Positions 24,511 to 64,000 of a stretch of DNA of 64,000 bases are shown here, piece after piece. Origin of the DNA: Struthio camelus (lineage: Eukaryota > Chordata > Aves > Struthioniformes > Struthionidae); NCBI RefSeq assembly GCF_040807025.1, contig NC_090944.1:125851738-125915737 (forward strand). Reading direction: 5' to 3'. The notes below the pieces were generated by a model that was given only the letters and a program-made list of their open reading frames with translations, had not been told where the DNA came from and ran no database searches. Position 1 is the stretch's first letter, and the number at the start of each line of letters is the position of its first letter. The translations under genes and the position numbers were made by a program.

Positions 24511-25039
24511 AGGGCGCTGCTGCTGCCCCCTCTCCTTCCCCCCCCCCGCTCGCCGTTTCCCCGGTGCGGCGGGCCGAGGGGCCGGCCCCGGCCGGAGGGG
24601 AGCCGGCCGCGCCGGGGCTGGCGGGGTGGTGCTCGAGGAAGGTGGCCGCGCCGGGGAGGTGGCGAAGTGCGGTTTTGCAGTCCCCTTTGGGCCGCTCCAG
24701 CTGTGCGAAGCGTTGCCATGTTGCCTTTTTTTTTTTTTTAAATCTACCCGGCAGTTTGCTTATTTTAGAAATAATAGCTTTCGGGACTGGAAAACCGGTC
24801 TGCAGTGAGATCCCGGGTGTTACCTGGAGTTTCACGTGCGGTCTCGGCAGTTGTTGGGACACGGGTGTTTCCAAAGAACGTTCCAAAATACCCTTAACTT
24901 TCTTGTGTCGCCGCTGAAGTTCAAGCCTTAGGAAGCAAGGACAGGCTCACGGTGGAAGTTATGGAGAAGGGTTCTCCCTGCTCTTTTTCTGCTGTTTAAT
25001 ATTACACCTTCTAATTATCCGTGTTCTTGCCTCTTTCAG

Positions 25040-25108
25040 CATCCAGAGTACTGCTGTCACCAGAGGCATGTATGTGGTGGCCTCTTAGAGAGGCATGATA
25101 TTCCAAAG
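25040..25108 (+). other. TMEM63A: Possible alternative 5' UTR exon of TMEM63A
   Basis: The acceptor TTGCCTCTTTCAG|CATCC is followed 69 bp later by the donor CCAAAG|GTAGCG. It carries no conserved coding sequence, so if used it would be an optional non-coding exon. The evidence is splice-site shape only. Confidence 0.25.
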
Positions 25109-25443
25109 GTAGCGTCTCTGGAGTTGCGATGAGGCCGCACTGTCTTTGCTCTCAAGGGACAGAGTTTTCTGCGGTATGCTTTCCTTGCCGATTTATCGAT
25201 CAGAAGTGTGTTTTCTGTGAAACACAGCTTTATCCCAAGTGGTTGAGAACCAGCAAGTTAAAAAGATCCAAGAAAAGAAATATGTAAAGTGGAAAGCCCA
25301 AAAATAAGTGAGCAATTTCTTGCACTGATAAAAGGACCTTTGTATCGCTAGCTAAATCTTGTGTGATCTTGTATGTCGCTAGGTTATCTGAGCTGATCAG
25401 CTGACTAAAATGAGGTAGACAGCTGATCTCTTGGAAAGTTAGA

Positions 25444-25469
25444 AATATTTGATATTGATATCAAATATT
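25444..25469. repeat. AT-rich inverted repeat
   Basis: An 11-bp perfect inverted repeat (AATATTTGATA and its complement) flanks a TTGA loop. It is followed by further GATAT-containing units to about 25490. It lies in TMEM63A intron 1. Confidence 0.8.
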
Positions 25470-25898
25470 GATATCAGATATTGAATATCTTCAAAATGGT
25501 ATTGCTTGTTGGAATAGCTAATGACCCATGTTACTCCTAGAATCAAAATCCAGACTGAAATAAGTAGTCTAATATTATAAGTTGGAGGATAGAGAGATTT
25601 GTACGTGGGTATTCTGAAGCCTTCCTCAGCTGTTCTTGGAGGAGGACGTGGTTGGTTAAATGTCTGGAATTTGCACTGGGACATTGTTAGTAACTGAGCC
25701 TGTCAGTAATTGCCAAATACTTCACAAATGAAGGGGAGTGATTGTCAAATATGGCTTATTGTAGGAGGTAGTTTCCTTGTTGAATCCTGCTGTATTGTTT
25801 GCCACGTGCAGCGTTTGTACATCTCATGTACACCAGGTGGCTGTTCATGTGCCTATTTCGCTTTTTTTTTTTTCCTCCTTTTTTAAGGGAAAGACAAA

Positions 25899-54345
<28,447 letters not shown>

Positions 54346-55005
54346 AGATAACTGATGCTGCATATAGATAACGGGTCACTGAAGCAAATGCAGCTCTTGA
54401 TCGCAGCTGCCATTTAATTATTCAAAATAATTCTCCTTTAACTTTTAACAAACCTTGAGTATTTATAAACCACTTGGGATGTATTCAGTCCTGAGCCAAT
54501 GTCACTTTTGATGAAATTACTGTGCCTGTGGGAGATGGGGAGGGTGGATGTGAGGGGGGGGGTAATCTCTCTTCTGTGTCACCCAAAGTAGTCAGTGTGG
54601 ACACGAGCACTTTTTTTTTTTTTTTTTTTGGAAGACACGTGGGAATTACTGTGCACTTGGATATTAAAAGTACCAAACCAAAAAGCCTGGTGTAAAGAGG
54701 GATTGATTGATCTGATACTGTTTTTATATATTCTTGGAGGGCATTCAGGTTGTTAGTTTCAGTTTGCTATTGCCTTACACAATGAATGCTCACTTGCCAG
54801 CCATAAAAGATGTAAACATTTTATCTTTCTTTTTAATCTTGGGTCAAAATGACAAATCTCTGGGGTTTTTCCATAAGTGCCAATTACACAAGCTGTAAGA
54901 TACTAAGTTTTTAAATTATGCAGTAGGTGCCAATTTATTCCAAAGTACGTTGTGTCAAAGTGTAACTAATAATCACAAAGCAATAAAACACTGAGTTAAG
55001 AGAAA
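54346..55005 (+). other. TMEM63A: TMEM63A 3' UTR with poly(A) signal
   Basis: A canonical AATAAA lies at 54982-54987, about 640 nt after the stop. A T run of about 20 near 54611-54629 and a G run near 54556 are inside it. The cleavage position is inferred. Confidence 0.65.
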
Positions 55006-58000
55006 TTTAAGGCTGTCTTGACTGATTTATTGCTTGTGTATTTAAATACTGTCTTTGCTCATGCTATGAAGCAGCCAGCAATTTCATGACCTGCTCATAA
55101 GAGAGAGTACTGTTACAAGGCTCAGAATGACAGTTTGTCCCACGAGAGACCTGGATACTTTTAAATTTCTCAGGGGGGTGAATCTTGCTGACTTTTGAGT
55201 AGGAGAGGCTTTTGCTCTCTCCAGCCTTCTATCTGTTTGCCTGCTCACTGTTAAACAATGAGCTACTTTATTAGCTTGTTTGTGAAGCAATGACATCTCT
55301 TAAGATTGGGGCCTCTTGTGCCACGGATCGGTGCGTGCAGATGTCCAGTGTCTTGCAGGATTGCCTCCAGCTTCCTGAGCCTGGCCTTCTGGATGAACGT
55401 TGAAAACACTGAAGGAGGAGACCCGCCTTGATACAAGACGGCCCCTGCAGAGCTCCGATATCGTAATGACGAGACCGTCCTCTTAGCCAAAGGTGCACAA
55501 ACTCCTGGCTCTTAAAAGATAAGTGAGGAGTCTAGTCTTGTCTAGTGGGGGTGTGGATCACTGTCAAACTTCTGTATACGGTCACTTTAGAATTGCTGTT
55601 TAGTAGTGGTTTTTTTGTTTGTTTGTTTTTAACAATCATGGTATTATTAGAGGTGGTGAGTACCTTGAATACAAACTGCCATTTAAGATTGAGACTCAAG
55701 GCAAAAAGAAAAACAATAGACAATGTTTTTTACTCGTCAGAGTATTTCATATGGCCGTGAGAGCAGGAGGAAGAGAGAGAGCTCCTGCTGTATTAATTAG
55801 ATCAGAAATATGTAACTGTTCTAACTCCCGCCTGGCTGCAGTACCCCATCTTGTGCAGGCATCTGCAGGAGCAGTGGACACTCCTTAGTATACTAATTGA
55901 GGAAGCAAATAAATGGTTCAGCTACCACACTTGACCTGGTTACGGTGCTGGCACTGAGGGGTTTTTAAGTTCTGTGGAATAACTTACTTCTCTGAACAAG
56001 GGGCCACTATGAGGTTCACGTATCGTGTCAAGGACAAAAACTCTTTAGGTTGTTGGATTTCCTTTTTGTGCTTGTCTGCTTGGTGCTCGGAAGGCTGCTG
56101 AGCCTTGATAATGAAACTCCTAATTGCTGGCATAGATTCAGTGTGGACAGCAGCAGTAACAGTGCCAACTCTTCAGTGAACTTGAATAAACCCACCTCTG
56201 GTCATGCTAACGTGCTTCAGATAGTGGAATATGGAAAACCTATTAGGTAATGGAAAGTTGTATCTTGCTAAATAGTCGTTGCTGGCACTTGTAGAGGCGG
56301 TTAATGTGTCTGATGTGGAAACCACCTGCATATTTCACCTATCGTGTAGCAGCTACTCTAGTACACCACTGGGCTCTGCAGGAGTTAAAGTCATAGCTAT
56401 TAGTATTTATAATATTAGGGCATGATCTGGTGTACTCACACCCTGTTTGGGTAAAGGCTGGGATCATCCGATAGTAAATTATCAAAAGACCTCTGTGTCT
56501 AGCAGCACACAAAGTCAAGCCTGGTCTATCAGCTTTGTTCTGTTGTGGTTGCTTACCTAGTATCCTTTGGGTCTCTCTGTCTCGGAGCTGGAAGTAATTA
56601 AGAAGCTGCACTGGCTCTAGTTCATTCCTTCATGCTGGTGGATGTTTCTGAGAGGATAAAATTAGATCAGCAGGAGAAACTCCTTGCATTCCTTGCTGAG
56701 CCTTAGAGAAAAGCTGAGGGATGGAAGCCTCAACAAATGTGGATATTGGCTGCACTGTATTCGAAATTCATATTTAAAGCCATTGCACATTCTTTACTAT
56801 GCTTTTTATAAGTCTTTTGGCAGGAAGCCTAAGCAAATGGCCCAGCTGGAGTTGCTGATCGTAGCTCCCAGAAGCCATATTTGCTGAGATCCAACGCCTG
56901 CTGCTTTCTTTGCATCGCTCAGTTGGAAACAACACCTCCCCTTCCCCCTCACCTCACTTCTTGCGAAGTCCTTATGATCTAGCAGCCGCTGCCTCTTGGA
57001 ACAGCGCTGTTCCCATGGAACGTGAATCCTAGGCAAGTCTGACATTCAAATGTGAGTAAGCCCTACAAAGTGGCCTGTGATGGGATCCCACGTGATGCAA
57101 CCAAGGATACAGTCTCTTAAAAGTTGAAGAACAAAGCCCATGTGATACTCGTACAATTCAACACAGTTCTGCAGAGGCTAAACTTCTTCTATAGAGAAGA
57201 AAATGTTGTATGATATGCTTAGACTCAAAAGAAAAAAAAAAAAAAAAAAAATTGGCTTGTTTAGATATTGCCTAGCTCTGTGCCAGTCTGGGCATGCATA
57301 CAGAAGCAGCTGTGCCTGGTTCACCTTCTCCTGCCCTATTACCACGCATCCTGAACACCCAAACAGAGATGGCAATTTCTCATTTGCATTAGATGCACAC
57401 ATTCCTGCCTTGCCTTCCTCCGGGCTTTTCCCATCTCCTGAGCCACAAGCAGAGATCTCTCCCAGCTAGGTTTCTACATGCTTCAGTATAGCACCAGCCC
57501 ATCTCTGTACAGAAATCCAGTTCCCAACTCTGCTTACCCATAGACACTAACGGCACAACTGAAGGCTTTCTCATGTATGCTCTACCAATAGCTCACATGT
57601 CAGTTTGAAACACTTCACTTCTATGCTTTCCAAGAAGGTGGAGTTGTCCTAGGAGCATCGGAGGATCACAGATGCTTATTCTCTGCGCTTTTTGCAAAAA
57701 TGAGGTGAAAAGTGCAGGCAGACTTGGGGAGGAGGGATCTCTTTCTGCCGCCAAAATGAACATAAGTCCTTTGAGTGCAGAGAAAAGACCCGGTTTATTG
57801 TCTCCAAACTGCAACAATCTAAGGAAGTACACATTTTTTTAAATTTCAATATGGCAGCAAGGGCTGTAACTTTCTAAGAGGACGTATGTCCATATTTCTC
57901 AAGTGGCCTCACAGATTTCTTCTCCGTCTAATCTGGACAGGACTCTTTGAGTGTTTCTGCTTGTCACCTGTCTGTAACAGCTGCAAGTGCCTCTTTCAGA

Positions 58001-58477
58001 TATTTCAGAGTTAGAGAACTTTGTTTTTTCTACTCTGAGGACAGCTGTCTGCCAGATCAAACCAGGAAGGAAATGACTGAAGGCAGGGGCACTGAAAGCT
58101 ATCCACTGGGTCATTATAATAGAACATTCTTCCCTCTAATTTTCCAGTTCTTGTGTTATCTCCTGGCTCTGGCTTTATATCTGACATCCAATTGGTTAGG
58201 TCATAGCATCTGAGCTGTAAGTGCATCTTCTGAACTTTTTGTGCTCAGGTATGGAGTTCTTGAATTATCTTGATTTGTTCTGTGTCAGTTACAGTCTATG
58301 AACGTTAATTTTTTGGAGAGGATGTGAATCAACATCACCTGTCTTTCTATTGCATGTACTGTAATTAGCTTTTAATTCTTTTGCTGAAACTAAGAATGGG
58401 CCCCCCTGAATTAACTGGTATGGTATATGAAACTGCTTCTCCCGATTCAATGCGTCTCCATTAATAATCTCTTACAG

Positions 58478-58705
58478 GCAGGAGCCTGCAATCCCCAGTA
58501 TAGTGACTCTGGATTCCTGGCTGATATCAAGCACTATCGCTCTCCTGGAGGATGACTTGTTCTCTTCTGCAGCAGCTTATTTCCTGCCTAGTAAGGAAGT
58601 TCTGGTATACCATGTACCTGATCTTCGCACATCTGAATGGATTGAAATTCCTGCCTCAAGACCAACTTATATAGCTAGTGAGAAATAACGTTCTGTGACA
58701 TTAGG
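58478..58705 (+). other. Exon-like segment of unknown transcript
   Basis: The acceptor TCTCTTACAG and donor ATTAG|GTAAGG bound 228 bp. One frame is open through most of it and ends in a stop at 58686-58688. The encoded peptide has no family I recognise. It could be a non-coding RNA exon, a downstream TMEM63A alternative exon or chance. Confidence 0.2.
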
Positions 58706-61700
58706 TAAGGATTTTACTGACTTAATGAACTAAATAAGTTTCCAACTTCGATTTTAGATGGTTCTCTTTCCATTTAAATTCTGGTTTGGAAATGTCCAGA
58801 ACTATGGATAGTTTGGTAGTTTTTGATAGCTATGATAGTTTTTTTTCCTCAAGTCTGATTAGATTTAAGACTTTTGTGTATTAAAAAGACCTCTTTTTAC
58901 TGCTATATTTTACTCTGTGCAGAAAAGGTTCTCCTTGTTATTTTTCCGGTGCCTAAATGGAGTGCGGGCAGTGTTGCCTGCCAGATGGAGATTACACTCA
59001 TTCTGCTATAGCTCTCCTGAGACCTTGACTGACCTGCTGCAGGATAGATGTTCCCAAAGGTTCAGTACACGGTATTGGTTTGTGGAAGCGTCTCAAACAA
59101 CACAAATTCTCCGATTCTTAGTTGCCAGCTCTCTAAAGTTGGGTTGGCAGCATCTACTGATGTCAAGTTTGTGGTCCTCAGCAGTCCAGAGCTTTATTCC
59201 ACCTTATCATCTACCTAGGATATGATAGATAGGTGATTTTAGGGCCTTTAAAACACTCTCATCTTCCTTGCTGATTGTAAACTCCAGATTATATTTAGGT
59301 CTTGAAGTAAAATAGCTTTTCTGAGAAGTCACAGGACAGTGTTTTCAAGATCTGATACCCTTGACCTGTCTGTACTAGATCTATGCCTGATACTCCAGTG
59401 GGAACGGATAGGACTATAGATAACTTCCCTCTCCCCTTCTTGGCTTTCTCATCTGTTTCTGAACTCAGTGGTTAAGTAAATAATGGTTAATAGTTAACGA
59501 CAACAAGTATTCTCAAAAGCGATTGCTAAAAAGGAGTTCCAGGAATCTAAGGTATGACACGTCCTAGGGTATTCCTGAAAATAGAGCCAGAATTTGTTGC
59601 TGGCTCATACTGTTACTCCTGTCTTGAGTGGTATCTTGGTTGTTGTGGAACTCATTTTTAGGCAGCGAAAGAAAAGGTGAAGGTTTGTGATGAAAGCTAG
59701 CTACCTTTTAAAACCAATCACTATTTGTTTTGCCTTTCGAATCTTTCTGAGAGCAGAAAGAATGCAAGATCAATGCATTTTTGCAAACAGCTGCTCTTCC
59801 TTCTATATGAAAACCTTTTCCGTGCATTTAGAGTTGTTTCAGAAGATTTGGCTTTCCTGCTCGATCAGCTTTATTACAGCCTGCTCTCCTGAAACATAAA
59901 GCACAGACTTGCTTCTCTTCAAGTGAGTATGTTCCATATCAAAACTTACTTTGAATTCTAAAAGCATTAATTAAAAAAAAAAAAAAAAGTTTGCCTAAGG
60001 CAAATCAGCAGTATTTTGATTTTTTGTTTTTAATCTGTAGATACAGAGATAAAACTAGCAGCTCTCTCCACAGAGGAAAATGGAAAAGGAAGTGATTTAA
60101 AGAACTTGTAAGCTGCACGTATAGGATTTTTTTCTGACAAGAGGTTTTGCTTTAGAGAATGGAGTAGACTTTTCTTATTCTGCTATATTGTTGATGTTTG
60201 TGGTTTCCAAATTACTCTTAGACAGGAAAAATTCATTCCAGTCTCAAGGGACCAGAAATCAGAATCCGCTTATGTAGTGGGAAGAGAAGGGCAAAAACTG
60301 AGAAATAAATCAGTTGCACGCTGATTAGGATTTAGGAGGAATCATTTAAGCAATAGTTTCTGCTGCTTAGCTTAAAAAGGGAAAAGACATGAAGTGATGT
60401 GGTTAGGAGAATTAATCATATCTGTGTTCTGCCATGTGTTCTGCTGCTCAGCTGGTGTGAGATCTTTGGCAGATTACTTAATCCCTCTTTGTTTCAGGTT
60501 TCCCTGAAACATTAAGAATGTCTTCCAATCACTGCAAGAGGCCCTACCAGCCACAAAAGATGTGAGGTGATGCAGGACAAAAAAAAACCCCCAAAAACAG
60601 TGAGACAAAAGTGCAGGGGTGGACTTCTGTCCCATGAGACTATACAAGAAAGTTCCTGGACCTCAAGAGATATAAATACATTTCCATATAAAACCACCCC
60701 AACAATACAGGCTTGGTTCCAAAACAGCTTAATAACTGCTGAGGGGGAAAAAAAAAGTTCTTCTTAAACTTCAGCCATTTGGAGGAAGTTGAAAGGTTAA
60801 TAGATGCACTCTGAGCAGAGATGAGATCCTACAAGGCGGGGATGGCTGTAGTCCAAGAGTGAACGGGACTACACAGGCTCAGCTGGAGCAGAGCTGCAGC
60901 CTGAGCATCTGGCTCAGGAGACCACACTGAGTGAGGGCTGCTCACTCAGTCCAGAAAACGGGAGAAACGTTTGCTGGGCAAGGCCTTTCAGGCCCCTCTG
61001 CAGAGACAGACGTTTCCTAGGCTTATCTGCATACCTAGGTGCGGAACGCGTCCACAGCCCGTTGCGCAGTGGAGGACAAGGCACGGAGCGCTAGGAAGCA
61101 GATCGTGCTGCGGAGCGAGGGCGGGAGGTTTACCTTGGCAGCCAGTGTCAGCAGGACGGGCAAAAGTCAGTTTCCCCTCAGATGCAGAGGGGATGCCAGC
61201 GGGGGCATCCAGGGAGTGGGAGGAATTTCGGAGCTGTGGGGCTGGTTTCTCTTTGCCTTCTCCACCCACCTTCAGGCCCTCGCCCTGCCTGGGCACTTGG
61301 GGAAGGGGGGGATGATGAGGCAGGAGCCTCATGGATTGGGGCTTTTTGTTCTGCTGCCCCAGCAGGCTGCAGCTGCTGCTGCTGAGAGGGACAGGCAGCC
61401 GGGGCTGCCTGTGGGCCACCCCCCTCACTGGGCTTGGCGAGCTTGAGGCCAGGTCCCTCACTGCCGCTGGGATGGGCAGTCTGTGTTCCCCTCCCTGCGC
61501 ATCTTTTGTGCTCTTGAAACAGTCCTGAAGTACAGTTGAGGCTTTCGTCTCCATATCTTCGACCCAGAAGCTGGGTGGTCGTATGTGGTTTTGTCCTCTC
61601 GTGTTTCCGGGCACCCCTTCTCTGTGCAGCGCTGCTTCTGCATTGATCATCTGCAGTGGTTGGAAGCATTGCTGCAAAAGGGGGATTATCTTTCATTTAA

Positions 61701-62740
61701 GAAGATGGAAATTCAGCATTTAAATAGGAAAATGTCATGTATTGTTCCTCCTGTTCTCAAAATGGCAGACATTCAATTTTTAAACACAGGGAGAGCACGA
61801 GCACCTGTCTTAACATCTTAAAATCCAGTCAGGAAGGTATTTTGAAGACTAGAGTTTAGACTACATCTAGCAAGGGGAAAGAGCTGTCACTCAGCACAGA
61901 TCAGTTTATAAATACCAGTCTCCAGAAGACAACTGACAATTGTAATGGGGCTAATTCTCTTAGCAGCGTTGGCATAACACCATCAGGGCTGTCTGGCACT
62001 GCAAGGATATTTCTTCCATGTAAGAAAACTAATCCTAAGCAAGATGGGTTTAGTGAGAGTTATGTTCTTTAAAGTGCTATTACAGCAAGTAAAACAAATG
62101 GCATCATTTCCAGTGTTTTAAAATAAGCAAGCCTGAAATCAATATGGATTTATTCTCATCTCTTCCTACAGTCCCCGACAGGGTCTTTACATTTTTTTCT
62201 GACAGAGTCTGGAATGGATCTTCATGCAATGCACTTTATACATGGCCCCTGCTGCAACACCGAATGCACACCTGATGACTGTCTAGCTTGAGTGGGTAGC
62301 TTCCTGCCCCAAGCAATCCTTGCTGGCTCAGTGGTCATGCCAAATGTCCGTTATGGATCTAGAGCCAACTGGGATGCTAGACTTAAGTGAGATTCTATTT
62401 TTCTCTAAATGAGGGTTTAACTTTATTTTTGGTGTAAAAAGTGTTTTCTAGTCATGTTGTTGTTAACTCATGAGCTAGGTAATGTTGAAGGGGGGGTGTT
62501 TGGTTTGGGTGTGGTTTTTTTTTTTTTTTTTAATATACTCAGTCTTGTTTAGTTAAATAAGGTGTCCAAAGGCTGCATTTAGAGGCTTGGATATTCAGGA
62601 CTTAAAGGAATGTAGTTTAAAAATCAGGAAATCAAATTTGGGTATAGTGGGAGTTAATTTTGCTGGATCTGTATGAGAAGATAATGATTTTACTAGTGAC
62701 TTTCCATACCAGAAACAGATACTCTCCAAAGCACTTTGGG

Positions 62741-62789
62741 GGGGGGGGAAGGGGGGGAATGAAAGTGTGTGTGTGTGCGCGTGTGTGTG
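62741..62789. repeat. G runs followed by (GT)n microsatellite
   Basis: Two G runs separated by AA, then GT units with a short CG interruption, immediately 5' (plus strand) of the candidate minus-strand poly(A) signal. Confidence 0.9.
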
Positions 62790-62797
62790 AAGTTCTA

Positions 62798-62803
62798 TTT
62801 ATT
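62798..62803 (-). promoter_or_regulatory. Candidate poly(A) signal for a convergent minus-strand gene
   Basis: The minus strand reads AATAAA about 135 nt after the stop codon of the open frame at 62938-63167. Its spacing fits a short 3' UTR. Confidence 0.3.
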
Positions 62804-62937
62804 TTCAGTGGCATCTCTGTGGTTTTTTGAACCTTTTATGCTGACTCTCCACAGGCTGCAACTGGTTAATTAAAAACGGTGGTTAAGGTCAGCTACTTCT
62901 GTTTTCAGTGCAGGATAAAAGCCTGTTTTGGAGCAAC

Positions 62938-63167
62938 TTAAGGAGGAGTGGCTTTTAGGACAGCAATTTCTTTGTGCAGGGACTTAGGGGCAACTTTGGT
63001 CAAGAAATGGCTCTTGAGCAAATACTGTGAGCATTGAAGCATCATGAGATTCTGAGTTCTCATGAAGGTCATAGTTACTACTCCAAAGAGCATCAGTCCC
63101 AAGAAACAGCTCAGCCAGCCCAACAGCAGCATATTTGGTCTTGTTAGTAGAAACAGCAGGTACTCGA
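62938..63167 (-). CDS. Possible last coding exon of an unidentified membrane protein
   Basis: The minus-strand frame is open from the acceptor GAGGCAG|TCGAGT to a TAA at 62938-62940. It encodes about 75 residues. The part EYLLFLLTRPN followed by a very hydrophobic stretch (LLLGWLSCFLGLMLFGVV) suggests one or two membrane helices, then a basic polar tail ending KATPP. The frame can also start at an internal ATG (63130-63132), giving 64 residues. I do not recognise the family and it is not EPHX1. The splice phase agrees with the donor at 63936. A poly(A) signal follows at a sensible distance. Confidence 0.3.
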
Positions 63168-63936
63168 CTGCCTCACTTGCGTAAGAATGAATATAACAAA
63201 GGGGGGAGCCCTTTCTTAGTATTTATTACTACTGAAACAATCTGGTATGCATGGTTGCCTGCTACAAGAGATGTTAAAACTATTTTTGATTAACTAGCTT
63301 TCATTTTTGCACTGTTCACTGGAGCAGTACTGTACCAACTAATTGTCCACTGGCCAGTACTGGAATATATCAGAAGTGAATCTGGATTCACTCAAGGTGA
63401 TTATCAAATCCCAATCTTAGGCTCACGGGAGATTTTCTCCCTGCAGGAAGAGATGGAGATACTATCGTTAGCCTACAAAACACCGCATTAGTATTAAACG
63501 CTACGCTACAGGCAGTGGGATTGGCTGCATATCACTAAAAACGGATGATTATTTTGAAAAGAGAGAGGAGAACTGATGTCCAGCTTTGTGGCTGGCACAA
63601 TGCTAGCTGACTCTTAGTCTTACAGATTGTCATAGGATTTCACTGGTCATTGAATCTTTGCATATAGGTGTAGATAGGTGATGAAAAACAGCTGCTGATA
63701 GCTGTAGGCTTGAGAAGCATGACATCAGAATTCCGAATAACCTTTGTTATATAGCAAATGTTGACTTACCCTTTTTAAGCTTCCAAAGCCTACAACTTTT
63801 ATGTCCAGATTTCTTCAGAGGGTGGCTAATCAAACCCATTTGCATGCAGGATTTAGTGTCTTGGCCACTATTTTTTGCACTAAGTAAAACTTGACACTGT
63901 AGACAGCTTGTGTGTAGGAGGCTGAAGTGCGCTTAC

Positions 63937-64000
63937 CTGGTGTGCAGAATGGAACAAGGACACGCGCACTTACTGTCTTTATTATCATTGTCTCAAATTG
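63937..64000 (-). CDS. Possible penultimate exon of the same unidentified gene, cut by the window edge
   Basis: The minus strand has a perfect donor, CACCAG|GTAAGC, and only one of three frames is open to the window edge. That frame ends after one base of a codon, matching the two-base start of the exon at 63167. The encoded piece includes VSARVLVPFCTP. A chance match is possible. Confidence 0.2.

Larger units (their letters stand above)
24160..24720 (+). promoter_or_regulatory. CpG-island promoter of TMEM63A
   Basis: A dense CpG island with several GC boxes (GGGGCGGGGC around 24361-24370 and 24401-24411). There is an NRF1-type palindrome, GCGCATGCGC, at 24316-24325 and a CRE-like TGACGTGA at 24414-24421. 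No TATA box is evident, so initiation is probably dispersed. The strand is assigned from the downstream TMEM63A coding exons. Confidence 0.8.
55006..62790. other. Intergenic DNA downstream of TMEM63A
   Basis: No exon of EPHX1, the expected neighbour in mammals, is seen. A GC-rich segment at about 61030-61500 holds long overlapping open frames on both strands that look compositional. Homopolymer A or T runs occur near 57231-57250, 59970-59987 and 62517-62532. Confidence 0.5.

Noticed and set aside
24281-24886. 201-codon minus-strand open frame over the TMEM63A promoter, plus other long frames there
   Set aside because: Pro/Arg/Ala-rich composition reflects the CpG island. Several frames on both strands are open, and there is no recognised domain.
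58917-59225. 102-codon plus-strand frame
   Set aside because: No recognisable domain and no convincing splice or poly(A) signals; low-complexity T-rich surroundings.

Overview
The window is nuclear DNA from a vertebrate, most probably a bird; a turtle or crocodilian is less likely. It has GT-AG introns, CpG-rich promoters, few interspersed repeats and CR1-type retrotransposon fragments in introns. Two protein genes are fully present. LEFTY (minus strand, 4 exons, 362 codons) encodes a Nodal antagonist of the TGF-beta superfamily. TMEM63A (plus strand, 23 coding exons after at least one non-coding exon, 816 codons) encodes an OSCA/TMEM63 mechanosensitive cation channel. Their adjacency matches the amniote EPHX1-TMEM63A-LEFTY-PYCR2 block. 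Every splice junction listed was read from the sequence, and the reading frame closes across all exons of both genes.

Layout. 1-3290: intergenic DNA with no recognised gene. 3300-7540: LEFTY with its predicted 3' UTR and a TATA-box promoter. 7540-24040: about 16.5 kb between the two divergent genes. This holds a cluster of four FoxH1-type motifs at 9794-10499, which is a candidate Nodal-responsive LEFTY enhancer, and an isolated CpG-rich block at about 13590-14180. 24160-24720: the CpG-island promoter of TMEM63A. 24300-55005: TMEM63A. 55005-62790: mostly anonymous DNA with a few exon-like signals. 62798-64000: a tentative convergent minus-strand gene, seen only as a possible last two exons of an unidentified membrane protein.

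The two genes are functionally unrelated. LEFTY is a developmental gene with a TATA promoter and probable distal control. TMEM63A has a housekeeping-type CpG-island promoter with NRF1-like and CRE-like sites. The main points for a second look are the FoxH1 cluster, the head-to-head gene order (tandem in human), the orphan CpG block and the unidentified convergent gene at the right edge.
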